Assembly (NCBI GenBank): GCA_902521805.1
Contig: CABYTL010000002.1
Coordinates: forward strand, 1 to 64,000
Source: an uncultured Pelagibacteraceae bacterium
GTDB taxonomy: Bacteria > Pseudomonadota > Alphaproteobacteria > Pelagibacterales > Pelagibacteraceae
DNA: 64,000 bases
Direction of reading: 5' to 3'
Within the stretch, counting starts at the first letter, position 1. Each line of letters opens with the position of its first letter. The notes beneath the pieces are model-generated. The model saw only the letters and a program-made list of their open reading frames with translations, searched no databases and was not told where the DNA came from. Of this stretch, positions 38,329 to 46,009 are shown one piece after another. The position numbers and the translations under genes are program-made.

Positions 38329-39291
38329 ATGAAAATTTTAGTAATCCAAAATAGAATGGGTATTGGGGATAATATTATTTTTTTACCCTATATAAAGGCT
38401 TTGTACAAAAAATTTAATTCGCCTATTAGTTTACTTGTTAAAAAAAATACAAAGGCTGATCAATATTTACATCAAACAGATTACATTGATAAAATTTTAT
38501 TTTTAGATAGGGATCAAAAATCAGATAGTAGACATAATGGTATTCTTGGAATTTTTAATTTAATAAATGATTTAAAAAAACACAGTTTTGATAAAATTTT
38601 TATTTTTAATTCATCCATAAGATTTAACTTAGTTGCTAAAATATCTGGTATTCCAAAAATTTATCAATATCCATTATTCACAAAAAATAAACAACACATA
38701 ATAGAGACGCCTAAGAAATTCTTAAAAGAAAATTTGCATTTGGACATTAATGAAGATCCTGAGGTACAAATCGATAGTGATTTAATTTCTAAAGCAGCAC
38801 AAAAATTTCAAATAGATAAAAATACTACTAATATTCTCTTAGGCATAGGTGGCTCTGGACCTACAAAAAGGATTCCTGCAAAAACTTTCTTAAGTGTAAT
38901 TGATAAAATATCAAATACGAAAAATTGCAGATTTTTTCTTGCAACAGGTAAGGTAAATGAAGAACAGGAAGTGCTAAACGAAATTTTACAATCTAAGTTT
39001 AAGAATTTTTGTACTCGTTTAGATAATTTAACAATTAGTGAAATTTTACCGTTAATTAAGAATTGTAATGTATCAATTTGTAATGATTCAAGCTTTAGCC
39101 ATTTATCCTCAGCTTTAGGTATTAAAACGATTACTTTAATGGCCGATACTCCCTTAATTTATGGAAATTATAGCTCAAAAATGTTTCCAATAATTCCAGA
39201 GGGAGAAAAAACGGTAAAACATAATACTTTAGGTAAAGATAAAATTGATCCGCAAAAAATTTTTGAGAGATTTTTAGAAATTATTGATTAA
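38329..39291 (+). CDS. Glycosyltransferase family 9 (heptosyltransferase-like)
   Basis: Probably transfers a heptose or similar sugar in LPS core or surface-glycan assembly. The 320-residue GT-B protein has RMGIGDNIIFLPYIKALYKK (near residue 8), GIGGSGPTKRIPAKTF (near 172) and the sugar-nucleotide loop NDSSFSHLSSALG (near 251), all typical of GT9. It is divergent from the DapA-like gene (49 bp) and interlocks with the stop of the convergent DnaJ-like gene (TTAA at 39288-39291). The acceptor is unknown. Confidence 0.85.
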   Translation: MKILVIQNRMGIGDNIIFLPYIKALYKKFNSPISLLVKKNTKADQYLHQTDYIDKILFLDRDQKSDSRHNGILGIFNLINDLKKHSFDKIFIFNSSIRFNLVAKISGIPKIYQYPLFTKNKQHIIETPKKFLKENLHLDINEDPEVQIDSDLISKAAQKFQIDKNTTNILLGIGGSGPTKRIPAKTFLSVIDKISNTKNCRFFLATGKVNEEQEVLNEILQSKFKNFCTRLDNLTISEILPLIKNCNVSICNDSSFSHLSSALGIKTITLMADTPLIYGNYSSKMFPIIPEGEKTVKHNTLGKDKIDPQKIFERFLEIID

Positions 39292-39791
39292 GAAATATCG
39301 TTCAGAACAATATCTTTAGCCTCATTAACAATTGAGGATAATTTTGAAGTTTCAGGAGAAATGTCAGGATGAATCTTTTTTTGGATATTTATATATGCTT
39401 TATTGACATCCTCTTTTGTAACTTTTTTATTCATATCTAAATTTAAAATTTTGTACGCCTCTGAAACTGATATTGAAGATACATTATTGGTACCTGTTTG
39501 ATTAAAAGAAAAGCGACCAGATCTTCTTAATGTTTGAATAAGTCTAAAAAGAGAAATTAATTGGAAAATAGATAAACCTTTTAATTTTAACAAAGCTAAA
39601 CTTGCCAAAGTAAGAGGTAGGGTTAATAAAAATTTTCCACCAATAGCAAACAAGACTGCTAAAGCAATCAATCCTAATATAATTAGAAATCTTAGGCCTT
39701 TTGAAATTTTCCTAGATGAAATTTTGGTTATTAAACCTAGTAGAAAATAAAAAATGGTTAATATAACCACTGTATAAATTATTATATTCAT
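39288..39791 (-). CDS. Membrane-anchored DnaJ-like protein
   Basis: A 167-residue protein with hydrophobic segments at about residues 3-20 and 32-70 and a C-terminal J-like region. SEAYKILNL (near 108) precedes a helix and the HPD motif in KKIHPDISPETS (near 139). The N-terminal membrane part and C-terminal J-domain recall the Tim14/Pam18-like DnaJ-family proteins of Alphaproteobacteria. HPD would stimulate an Hsp70 ATPase; the partner is not in the window. It is convergent with GT9 (4-bp overlap) and divergent from oligopeptidase B. Confidence 0.78.
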   Translation of the reverse strand: MNIIIYTVVILTIFYFLLGLITKISSRKISKGLRFLIILGLIALAVLFAIGGKFLLTLPLTLASLALLKLKGLSIFQLISLFRLIQTLRRSGRFSFNQTGTNNVSSISVSEAYKILNLDMNKKVTKEDVNKAYINIQKKIHPDISPETSKLSSIVNEAKDIVLNDIS

Positions 39792-39805
39792 ATATTTTTA
39801 ATCTA

Positions 39806-41887
39806 ATGAAAATACCACAACTTAAAAAAAAACCAGAGTTTAAATCTTGTCACAATACGACGTGGGAAGATAATTATAGTTGGATCCATCAGGATAATAT
39901 TCTTGAAGTTTTAAAAGATAGTTCTAAGCTACTTCCAGATGTTAGGAAATATCTTGAAGAAGAAAACAATTTCACAGAACATAATTTAAAAGACACAAAA
40001 GAATATCAGAAAATCTTATTTGATGAAATTAAAGGTAGGATAAAGTTAGATGATGAGTCATTAAAATTTAAAGACAAAGAATATGAATATTGGACTAAAA
40101 CAACTTCAGTAGGAAATTATTCAATAAAACTTAGAAAGAAAATTGGAAGCGATAAAATTGAAGAATTTTGGAATGGCGATTTAGAAAAAGAGAAATTAAA
40201 AACTGAATATTTTGGTATAGGTGATTTAGAGGTAAGTTATAATGACAAACTTTTAGGTTATTCTTTAGATTTAAAAGGATCTGAATATTATACAATTTAC
40301 ATAAGAAATATTACCTCAGGAAAATTAGTCACTGAGAAAATAGAAGAAACAAGTGGAAGTATTGCTTTTAGTTTGGACGACCAATATTTTTTTTATTCAA
40401 AGCTTGATGAATTCCATAGACCAAGAAAAATATTTAGACACAAAATCGGATCATCAGTTAAAGACGATACGCTTATTTTTGAGGAGAAAAGTGAGGCATT
40501 TACCGTAGGTATAAATTTAAGTTCAGATGAAAAATTTTTTTTTATAACAACATCAGATCATAATACATCTGAGCAATACTATTTTGAGGTAACGGAAAAA
40601 AATCCAAAGCCAAAATTAATTAAAAAAAGAAAAAAGGGTGTAATTTATTCAGTCAATTCTTGGGGTGGATATTTTTATTGTCATACTAATGATGATGCAG
40701 AGGATTTCAAAATCGAAAGATGTGATGATTTATCAAATCAAAATTGGGAAATTTATATAGCTGCTAAAGATGAAGTTTTAATTGGAGGATTAATATTTTT
40801 AAATGATTGGATCATCAGAGGGGAAAAATCGAATGCATTGGGAAAATTATTTGTAAAAAATAAACAAACAGGAATTGAGGAAGAATTAAAGTTTACTGAT
40901 GAATCTGTGATTGTGCCTAGTGTTTCATTGATACAAAGAAATAAAAATACTGATTCAGTATACTTGTCATATTCATCTCCGAAAACACCAGGTAAAACTT
41001 ATTTATACAATTTAAAAACAAAAGAAAAAAAATTAGTAAAAGAACAAGAAATTCCATCTGGTCATAATCCAGATGACTATATAGTCGAAAGACTAGAGTG
41101 CCCTTCTCATGATGGAAGATTAGTTCCACTTACAATTACCAGACACAAAAAAACTAAAATCAATGGGTCAGCAAATTTACTTTTATATGGTTATGGATCA
41201 TATGGAAGTTCAATGACTCCAGATTTTTCCTCAATTAGATTAAGTTTAATTGACAGAGATATTATTTGGGTAACCGCACATATTAGAGGAGGAATGGAAA
41301 AAGGAATGAAATGGTGGAAAGAGGGAAAACTTCTTAATAAAAAAAATACATTTGAAGATTACATACACGTAGCAAAGTTTTTGATTGAAAAAGGATACTC
41401 ATCGAAAGGAAAAATTATTGGTATGGGTGGATCAGCTGGTGGTTTATTAATGGGAGCAGTAGTTAATCAATCCCCAGAATTATTTCTTGGAATTGTAATG
41501 GCTGTACCATTTGTTGACTCGTTAACAACTAACTTGGATCATTCTTTGCCCCTTACTGTTGGAGAATTTGATGAATTTGGTAATGCTAAAGATAATAAAG
41601 ATCACTTTGATTATATTCATTCTTATGCTCCATATAACAATATTAAAAAAATGGATTATCCTCACATATTAATTACTACAAGCTTAAGTGATAATAGAGT
41701 GCTATTCGATGAACCAGCAAAATTTACAGCTAAACTTAGAGATTTAAAAACTGATAACAACTTGCTTTTGTTAAAAACTGAAATGAATGCAGGCCACGGA
41801 GGTAAGTCTGGTAGAGATGGTGCCATTGAAGAAATAGCTTTTGACTACACATTTATTTTAAAGATCTCTGAAAAAATTAAAATTTAA
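39806..41887 (+). CDS. ptrB: Oligopeptidase B (prolyl oligopeptidase family S9A)
   Basis: Serine peptidase that cleaves short peptides after basic residues. The 693-residue protein has an N-terminal beta-propeller and C-terminal alpha/beta hydrolase domain. The nucleophile motif is GMGGSAGGLLMGAV (near residue 545), preceded by YGYGSYGSS (near 465) and HIRGGMEKGMKWW (near 492). The Asp and His of the triad are probably in SLSDNRVLFDEP (near 631) and NAGHGGKSGR (near 666), as in PtrB. It stands upstream of the hsp20 promoter on the same strand. A cytoplasmic location is likely, as no signal peptide is present. Confidence 0.92.
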   Translation: MKIPQLKKKPEFKSCHNTTWEDNYSWIHQDNILEVLKDSSKLLPDVRKYLEEENNFTEHNLKDTKEYQKILFDEIKGRIKLDDESLKFKDKEYEYWTKTTSVGNYSIKLRKKIGSDKIEEFWNGDLEKEKLKTEYFGIGDLEVSYNDKLLGYSLDLKGSEYYTIYIRNITSGKLVTEKIEETSGSIAFSLDDQYFFYSKLDEFHRPRKIFRHKIGSSVKDDTLIFEEKSEAFTVGINLSSDEKFFFITTSDHNTSEQYYFEVTEKNPKPKLIKKRKKGVIYSVNSWGGYFYCHTNDDAEDFKIERCDDLSNQNWEIYIAAKDEVLIGGLIFLNDWIIRGEKSNALGKLFVKNKQTGIEEELKFTDESVIVPSVSLIQRNKNTDSVYLSYSSPKTPGKTYLYNLKTKEKKLVKEQEIPSGHNPDDYIVERLECPSHDGRLVPLTITRHKKTKINGSANLLLYGYGSYGSSMTPDFSSIRLSLIDRDIIWVTAHIRGGMEKGMKWWKEGKLLNKKNTFEDYIHVAKFLIEKGYSSKGKIIGMGGSAGGLLMGAVVNQSPELFLGIVMAVPFVDSLTTNLDHSLPLTVGEFDEFGNAKDNKDHFDYIHSYAPYNNIKKMDYPHILITTSLSDNRVLFDEPAKFTAKLRDLKTDNNLLLLKTEMNAGHGGKSGRDGAIEEIAFDYTFILKISEKIKI

Positions 41888-41890
41888 TAT

Positions 41891-41919
41891 CTTGAAAAAA
41901 ATAAAATAGTTCCCATATA
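41891..41919 (+). promoter_or_regulatory. Sigma-32-like heat-shock promoter of hsp20
   Basis: CTTGAAA at 41891-41897 and CCCATATA at 41912-41919, separated by 14 bases. Both boxes match the RpoH (sigma-32) consensus closely, better than the groES promoter. Transcription would start near 41925, which is exactly the first base of the leader hairpin. It begins just after the ptrB stop (41887), so hsp20 has its own promoter. Confidence 0.82.
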
Positions 41920-41923
41920 AATA

Positions 41924-41976
41924 TTGTTGGTCGCCTAATGGGGCTAACAATAAATAAACTTGCTTAACAAAGGAGG
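41924..41976 (+). promoter_or_regulatory. ROSE-like RNA thermometer in hsp20 leader
   Basis: Two hairpins. The first pairs TTGTTGGTC with GGGCTAACAA (41924-41950, with wobble pairs). The second pairs CTTGCTT (41959-41965) with AAGGAGG (41970-41976) around an AACA loop, so the Shine-Dalgarno sequence is sequestered. The pairing has a G opposite a G within TTGCT, the same feature as the conserved U(U/C)GCU of ROSE thermometers, known from rhizobial heat-shock genes. On heating, the weak hairpin should open and free the site for hsp20 translation. The family assignment is by pattern and needs a covariance-model search. Confidence 0.75.
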
Positions 41977-41981
41977 ATATT

Positions 41982-42428
41982 ATGACAAGTAAGGATTTAT
42001 CTATTTTTAACTCACTGAGACCTTTTTCAATTGGTTTTGACGATATGTTTGATCAGTTCGAAAATATGCTGGATAACGGTCATTTGACTATGCAGTCAAA
42101 CTACCCACCATACAACATCAGAAAAACAGATAAAGATAATTATGCAATTGAGGTTGCTTTAGCTGGATTTTCAAAAGATGATGTAGAGGTTGAATTTGAA
42201 GATAATTTATTAACTGTAAGAACTAAACAAGTTAATAAATTAGAGGATAATAACTCTAATGGAGAAATAATTCATAAAGGAATATCTCAAAGACAATTTG
42301 CTAGATCATTTACAATTGCAGATGATGTAAAAGTAGGTGATGCTCAGCTTAAAGACGGTCTTTTAACAATTTCTTGTGAAAGAATTATCCCAGAGCATAA
42401 AAAGAAAAAACTTATAAAAATAAAATAA
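41982..42428 (+). CDS. Small heat-shock protein (Hsp20/IbpA type)
   Basis: ATP-independent holdase that binds unfolding proteins. The 148-residue protein has the alpha-crystallin domain (about residues 35-130) with PPYNIRKTDKDNYAIEVALAGFSKDDVEV and the terminal ARSFTIADDVKVGDAQLKDGLLTIS segment. The N-terminal SIFNSLRPFSIGFDDMFD resembles IbpA. The start follows a strong AGGAGG (41971-41976) which is hidden in the leader hairpin. A terminator-like hairpin lies 8 bp after the stop. It is a single-gene unit driven by the sigma-32-like promoter. Confidence 0.95.
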   Translation: MTSKDLSIFNSLRPFSIGFDDMFDQFENMLDNGHLTMQSNYPPYNIRKTDKDNYAIEVALAGFSKDDVEVEFEDNLLTVRTKQVNKLEDNNSNGEIIHKGISQRQFARSFTIADDVKVGDAQLKDGLLTISCERIIPEHKKKKLIKIK

Positions 42429-42436
42429 GCGAAAAC

Positions 42437-42467
42437 CTTACTTGCGGAGATTATTTCTCCGCGAGTA
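42437..42467. terminator. Hairpin between hsp20 and the convergent lipoprotein gene
   Basis: A 13-bp-class stem: TTACTTGCGGAGA (42437-42449) pairs with TCTCCGCGAGTAA (42455-42467) with one T-G wobble. The stem is GC-rich against the AT-rich background. No clear T run follows on the plus strand. On the minus strand the bases after it read GGTTTTCGC, a short T run. It is placed 8 bp after hsp20 and 2 bp from the lipoprotein stop, so it probably ends transcripts from both sides. Confidence 0.7.
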
Positions 42468-42469
42468 AT

Positions 42470-42775
42470 CTAAAAACATCCATTAGAAACAAATCCAACA
42501 ACAACAGAATTTGAATTAATTTCAAACTTTCTTTCACAAGGAATTCCATATTTTTTAGTCTTATAAACTAATTCAAAATTGCCTTTTACATTTTTGTAAT
42601 CCTCATCTGGTTTACCCAAATCTAATCTTAATTCATTTGCAGATTTACCGATGTATTTACTTAATTTTTCATTTTCTTTTTCAACAATCGAATCAGTTTT
42701 TTTTTTAATAGCTTGACAACCGGTTAATAAAAATAATGTCACAAAAAAAAAGACTAAAAAATTTATTTTTTTCAT
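42470..42775 (-). CDS. Small lipoprotein, BamE/SmpA-like pattern
   Basis: A 101-residue lipoprotein with lipobox LLTGC (Cys20). The mature part shows YIGKSANELRLDLGKPDEDY (near residue 41) and a second half LVYKTKKYGIPCERKF... with GC at the end. The G-K-S-x-x-E-L...LG.P pattern resembles the SmpA/BamE fold of outer-membrane lipoproteins. The two later Cys residues (near 78 and 100) may form a disulfide. Function is inferred, not certain. It ends beside the hsp20 hairpin and is divergent from the permease gene. Confidence 0.7.
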   Translation of the reverse strand: MKKINFLVFFFVTLFLLTGCQAIKKKTDSIVEKENEKLSKYIGKSANELRLDLGKPDEDYKNVKGNFELVYKTKKYGIPCERKFEINSNSVVVGFVSNGCF

Positions 42776-42855
42776 ATTTGATAATAATAATACAAATATG
42801 GCATAAATATAAACTTATAAGTTGAATTATGTGAATAAATCTGAATTAAAAAGAG

Positions 42856-42861
42856 TATAAT
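42856..42861 (+). promoter_or_regulatory. Possible -10 box of the purine permease gene
   Basis: A consensus TATAAT at 42856-42861 lies 40 bp before the permease ATG. No good -35 match sits at 16-18 bp; TTGAAT at 42822-42827 is too far away. The following leader carries a strong AGGAGG (42892-42897). I saw no purine-riboswitch core in this leader. Confidence 0.4.
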
Positions 42862-42901
42862 TTTTAAGAATCTAATAATTATTGAATAACTAGGAGGAAT
42901 T

Positions 42902-44212
42902 ATGCTCGATAATTATTTTAATTATAAAAAACACAAAACAGATTTTAAAACTGAAGTAACTGCTGGAGTAACTACATTTTTGACAATGGCATATATAATG
43001 TTTTTAAATCCATTTATTTTATCTGGTGAATTTGCTGGACCAGAGAAGGGCTTTTTTGATTTTGGAGCCGTTTACACAGCAACAATTTTAGCTACTGCCT
43101 TAGCTTGTTTTATTATGGCTTTCTATGGAAAAACTTGGCCAATTGGTCTCGCACCGGGAATGGGAATTAATGCTTTTGTAGCCTTTGGGGTCTGTGCTGG
43201 AATGGGTTATACACCCCAAGAAGCTTTAGGTGCAGTGCTTGTTGCAGGTGTTTTATTCTTAATAATATCTCTTACACCAATTAGAGCATGGTTAATTAAC
43301 TCCATTCCAAAAAGTTTAAAACTTGGGATCGGAGCTGGCATAGGACTCTTTTTAGCTATAATTGGACTACAAATAATGGAGGTTGTTGTTGATAACCCAG
43401 TGACATTAGTTCAATTAGGTGATCTTAGCAATCCACTTGTTTTACTAGGTTGTGCGACTTTCATAGCGATTATTGTTTTAGAGAAAATGAAAATAAAAGG
43501 AAATATTATTATTGGTATTTTAGTATTTAGTATTATTGCATGGGCTACTGGACTTGCTAAGTTTAATGGTCTTGCAAGTTCGCCTCCACCAATGACTTAT
43601 TTGTTCGAATTTGATTTATCTGCTGCGATGACTGCGGGAATGTCTACGGTAATATTTACTTTATTGTTTATTGATTTTTTTGATACCGCTGGAACTTTAA
43701 CTTCAGTTGCAAATGTAGCAGGTAAAGTTGGAAAAGATGGTAAAGTTCAAGACATCAATAAAGCTATGTTATCAGATAGCGTTAGTTCTGTTGCTGGTGC
43801 AATGATGGGAACCACTACTGTTACCAGTTATGTTGAGTCAGGAGCTGGAGTAAAAGCTGGTGGAAAAACTGGAATGACATCTTTAGTAATAGGCTTGTTA
43901 TTCTTAGCATGTATATTTTTTGCTCCTTTAGCAACAAGTTTACCAAAACAAATTGATGGTGCTGCGTTACTTTTTGTATCTGTTCTTTTCATTAGAAATA
44001 TTACAGATATTGAGTGGAACGATATTTCAGAGTCAGCCCCTGCTATACTTGCAATGATTGCTATGCCACTTACCTACAGTATCAGTAATGGTATTGCTTT
44101 AGCGTTTGTTTCATATGCATTAATAAAAATATTTACTGGTAAGTTTTCTACCACTTCACCAGCCATATGGGTTGTTGCTATTCTTAGTGTAGTAAGTTTT
44201 GCAGTTGCTTGA
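42902..44212 (+). CDS. NCS2/AzgA-like purine permease
   Basis: Likely imports adenine, guanine or hypoxanthine by proton symport. The 436-residue protein has about 12-14 membrane segments. Family motifs are TAGVTTFLTMAYIMFLNP (near residue 18), GLAPGMGINAFVAFGVC (near 78), IDFFDTAGTLTSVA (near 255) and GTTTVTSYVESGAGVKAGGKTGM (near 302). These fit the AzgA subgroup rather than the UraA/UapA group. A strong AGGAGG precedes the ATG. It is convergent with a purine-type phosphoribosyltransferase gene, suggesting purine salvage; the shared terminator hairpin (44223-44251) separates them. Confidence 0.93.
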   Translation: MLDNYFNYKKHKTDFKTEVTAGVTTFLTMAYIMFLNPFILSGEFAGPEKGFFDFGAVYTATILATALACFIMAFYGKTWPIGLAPGMGINAFVAFGVCAGMGYTPQEALGAVLVAGVLFLIISLTPIRAWLINSIPKSLKLGIGAGIGLFLAIIGLQIMEVVVDNPVTLVQLGDLSNPLVLLGCATFIAIIVLEKMKIKGNIIIGILVFSIIAWATGLAKFNGLASSPPPMTYLFEFDLSAAMTAGMSTVIFTLLFIDFFDTAGTLTSVANVAGKVGKDGKVQDINKAMLSDSVSSVAGAMMGTTTVTSYVESGAGVKAGGKTGMTSLVIGLLFLACIFFAPLATSLPKQIDGAALLFVSVLFIRNITDIEWNDISESAPAILAMIAMPLTYSISNGIALAFVSYALIKIFTGKFSTTSPAIWVVAILSVVSFAVA

Positions 44213-44222
44213 AAACGTATTT

Positions 44223-44251
44223 AATAGGGCTAGATTTAACTAGCCCTATTT
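44223..44251. terminator. Perfect 11-bp hairpin between permease and phosphoribosyltransferase genes
   Basis: AATAGGGCTAG (44223-44233) pairs perfectly with CTAGCCCTATT (44240-44250) around a 6-base loop, and TTATTATTCTT-like T-rich sequence follows on the plus strand. It ends the permease transcript. The minus-strand gene's TAG stop (44246-44248) is inside the 3' arm, so the hairpin doubles as coding end and terminator. Confidence 0.85.
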
Positions 44252-44782
44252 ATTATTCTTAATTATCTCCTCTATACTTAATTCTTCATAATGTTCTGTA
44301 GGCTGAACAATCCAAGGATCAGAGTCTAATCTTACAGGACAAAAATCAGGTTCAAAAGTTGAAGATTTTTTTTTCCACAAACAAGCTGTTTTAACTTCAT
44401 TAATAAAATTTTTTGTAGGCCCGTAATTTTTTAGCCAATCTATACTTTTATTTAAAGTAAGACCTGTGTCTGACAAATCGTCAATTAATAAAACTTTACT
44501 GAAATCTTTATCTACAGCTAATGAGCTAATTTCCCTGGCAAACATAAGCTGACCTTGTTTATCTTCTATGCTTTTACCTGAATAACTTTGAATCACAATA
44601 TAGGCTATTGGAAGTTTTAAAATTCTTGACAAAATATCTATAATAGGAGCAGCCCCTCTCATTATACCCACTAAAACAGTCGGTTTGTAATTATTGTGAA
44701 TTTGAATCGCTAATTTTTCAACTATTTGGGTATATTCTTTAAAAGAAATAATTAATTTATCTGCCATGAATTCATTTATCAT
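44246..44782 (-). CDS. Purine-type phosphoribosyltransferase
   Basis: Probably converts a purine base (hypoxanthine, guanine or xanthine) and PRPP to the nucleotide. The 178-residue type I fold has VGIMRGAAPIIDIL (near residue 38) and the PRPP loop VLLIDDLSDTGLTL (near 98). The base-specific hood cannot be resolved, so whether it is Gpt, Hpt or another member is open. It ends inside the terminator hairpin shared with the convergent NCS2 permease, a likely functional pair: import then salvage. It is divergent from the GT17 gene with 33 bp between starts. Confidence 0.82.
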   Translation of the reverse strand: MINEFMADKLIISFKEYTQIVEKLAIQIHNNYKPTVLVGIMRGAAPIIDILSRILKLPIAYIVIQSYSGKSIEDKQGQLMFAREISSLAVDKDFSKVLLIDDLSDTGLTLNKSIDWLKNYGPTKNFINEVKTACLWKKKSSTFEPDFCPVRLDSDPWIVQPTEHYEELSIEEIIKNNK

Positions 44783-44815
44783 ATTAAAAATAATAAAAAA
44801 GATTAAAAAGTAGTT

Positions 44816-45706
44816 ATGAAAATATTTGATTGTTTCATGTATTTTGATGAAGATACAATATTAGAGGTAAGGCTAAATACATTAAATGATATAATTGATT
44901 ATTTCGTAATTGTCGAAAGCAAATTCACTCACAAAGGTGAAAAAAGAGATTTAAAATTTGATTATAACAAATTTCTTAAATTTAAAGATAAAATAATATA
45001 TTTGGTCTATGACAATGAGCCAAGTAAAATAGAGAGTGTTAAAGAAAATGATACTGATTATGAAAAATCAACAAAATATATTTTTAATGCTATACATAGA
45101 GAAAACGGTCAGAGGAATTTCATAGCAAAGGGTCTTGGAAAGGCTGCAGATGACGATTTTATTTTAGTTTCTGATGTAGATGAAATTCCAAATATTGAAC
45201 AAATTAATTTAAAAGATTTTAAAGAAAAATTTATTTTTTTTAATCAGGAAATGTTTTATTATAAATTTAATCTTCAATTACCTAATCATAATTGGGTTGG
45301 AACTAGATGCTGTAAAAAGAAATACTTGCAATCTCCACAATGGTTAAGAAATATCAAGGTAAGAAATTATCCTTTTTATAGAATAGACACTTTTTTTTCA
45401 AAGACTAGATATTCAAATATTAAGTTTATCAATAATGGAGGTTGGCATTTCACAAATTTAAAATCTCCTGAAGAAATAAAATATAAGCTTAAATCTTATC
45501 TCCATCATAGAGAGTTTGAAATAAATCCTTTAACAATTAAAGAAATTGAAAATTTGATTAAAAACAAAAAGGCTATCTATGATTTGACAATTGATAAAAG
45601 AAATCAAAAGATAGGTGAAGGAAATAAGTTAGAAAAATATGAACTAAAGAAATTACCATCATATATCAATGATAATTTAGAAAAATTTAAAGATTGGATA
45701 GATTAA
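44816..45706 (+). CDS. Glycosyltransferase family 17 protein
   Basis: Likely a beta-N-acetylglucosaminyltransferase-type enzyme for a surface glycan. The 296-residue protein has the GT17 opening KIFDCFMYFDEDTILEVRLN, then VIVESKFTHKGEKRDL (near residue 31). FILVSDVDEIPN (near 116) contains the metal-binding DxD. NNGGWHFTNLKSPEEIKYKL near 203 is another family feature. It is an isolated glycosyltransferase between salvage and DUF1330 genes. Bacterial GT17 acceptors are mostly unknown. A possible co-transcript with DUF1330 is suggested by the 15-bp gap. Confidence 0.88.
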   Translation: MKIFDCFMYFDEDTILEVRLNTLNDIIDYFVIVESKFTHKGEKRDLKFDYNKFLKFKDKIIYLVYDNEPSKIESVKENDTDYEKSTKYIFNAIHRENGQRNFIAKGLGKAADDDFILVSDVDEIPNIEQINLKDFKEKFIFFNQEMFYYKFNLQLPNHNWVGTRCCKKKYLQSPQWLRNIKVRNYPFYRIDTFFSKTRYSNIKFINNGGWHFTNLKSPEEIKYKLKSYLHHREFEINPLTIKEIENLIKNKKAIYDLTIDKRNQKIGEGNKLEKYELKKLPSYINDNLEKFKDWID

Positions 45707-45721
45707 TATGAAAGGAAAATT

Positions 45722-46009
45722 ATGAAAGGTTATATCGTATGTGTATATGAAACTATCAAAGATGATGATGCATTAAATAACTACGCAATTAAAGCCAGAT
45801 CAGCTGTAGAAAAATATGACGGTAAATTTTTAGTAAGAGGTGGAAAAAATATAGTCACTGAAGGTAAAAATTTTGTGAGGACAGCTGTCATAGAATTTAA
45901 TTCTTTTGAGAAGGCTAAGGAGTTTTTCTATTCATTAGAATATCAAGCTGCTCATGGATTATTGAAAGATACTGTAATTAGAAACCATCAAATTATAGAA
46001 GGAAGTTAG
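45722..46009 (+). CDS. DUF1330 family protein
   Basis: A 95-residue ferredoxin-like (dimeric alpha-beta barrel) protein of unknown role. MKGYIVCVYETIKDDDALNNYA at the N-terminus, YDGKFLVRGGKN (near residue 33) and AVIEFNSFEKAKEFFYSLEYQ (near 59) match DUF1330. AAAGGA lies upstream of the ATG. Its stop interlocks with that of the convergent AlkA-like gene (46006-46009). Confidence 0.88.
   Translation: MKGYIVCVYETIKDDDALNNYAIKARSAVEKYDGKFLVRGGKNIVTEGKNFVRTAVIEFNSFEKAKEFFYSLEYQAAHGLLKDTVIRNHQIIEGS

Noticed and set aside
42776-42901. Purine riboswitch before the NCS2 permease
   Set aside because: The leader is AT-rich without the three-way junction core or conserved loop sequences of the purine riboswitch.
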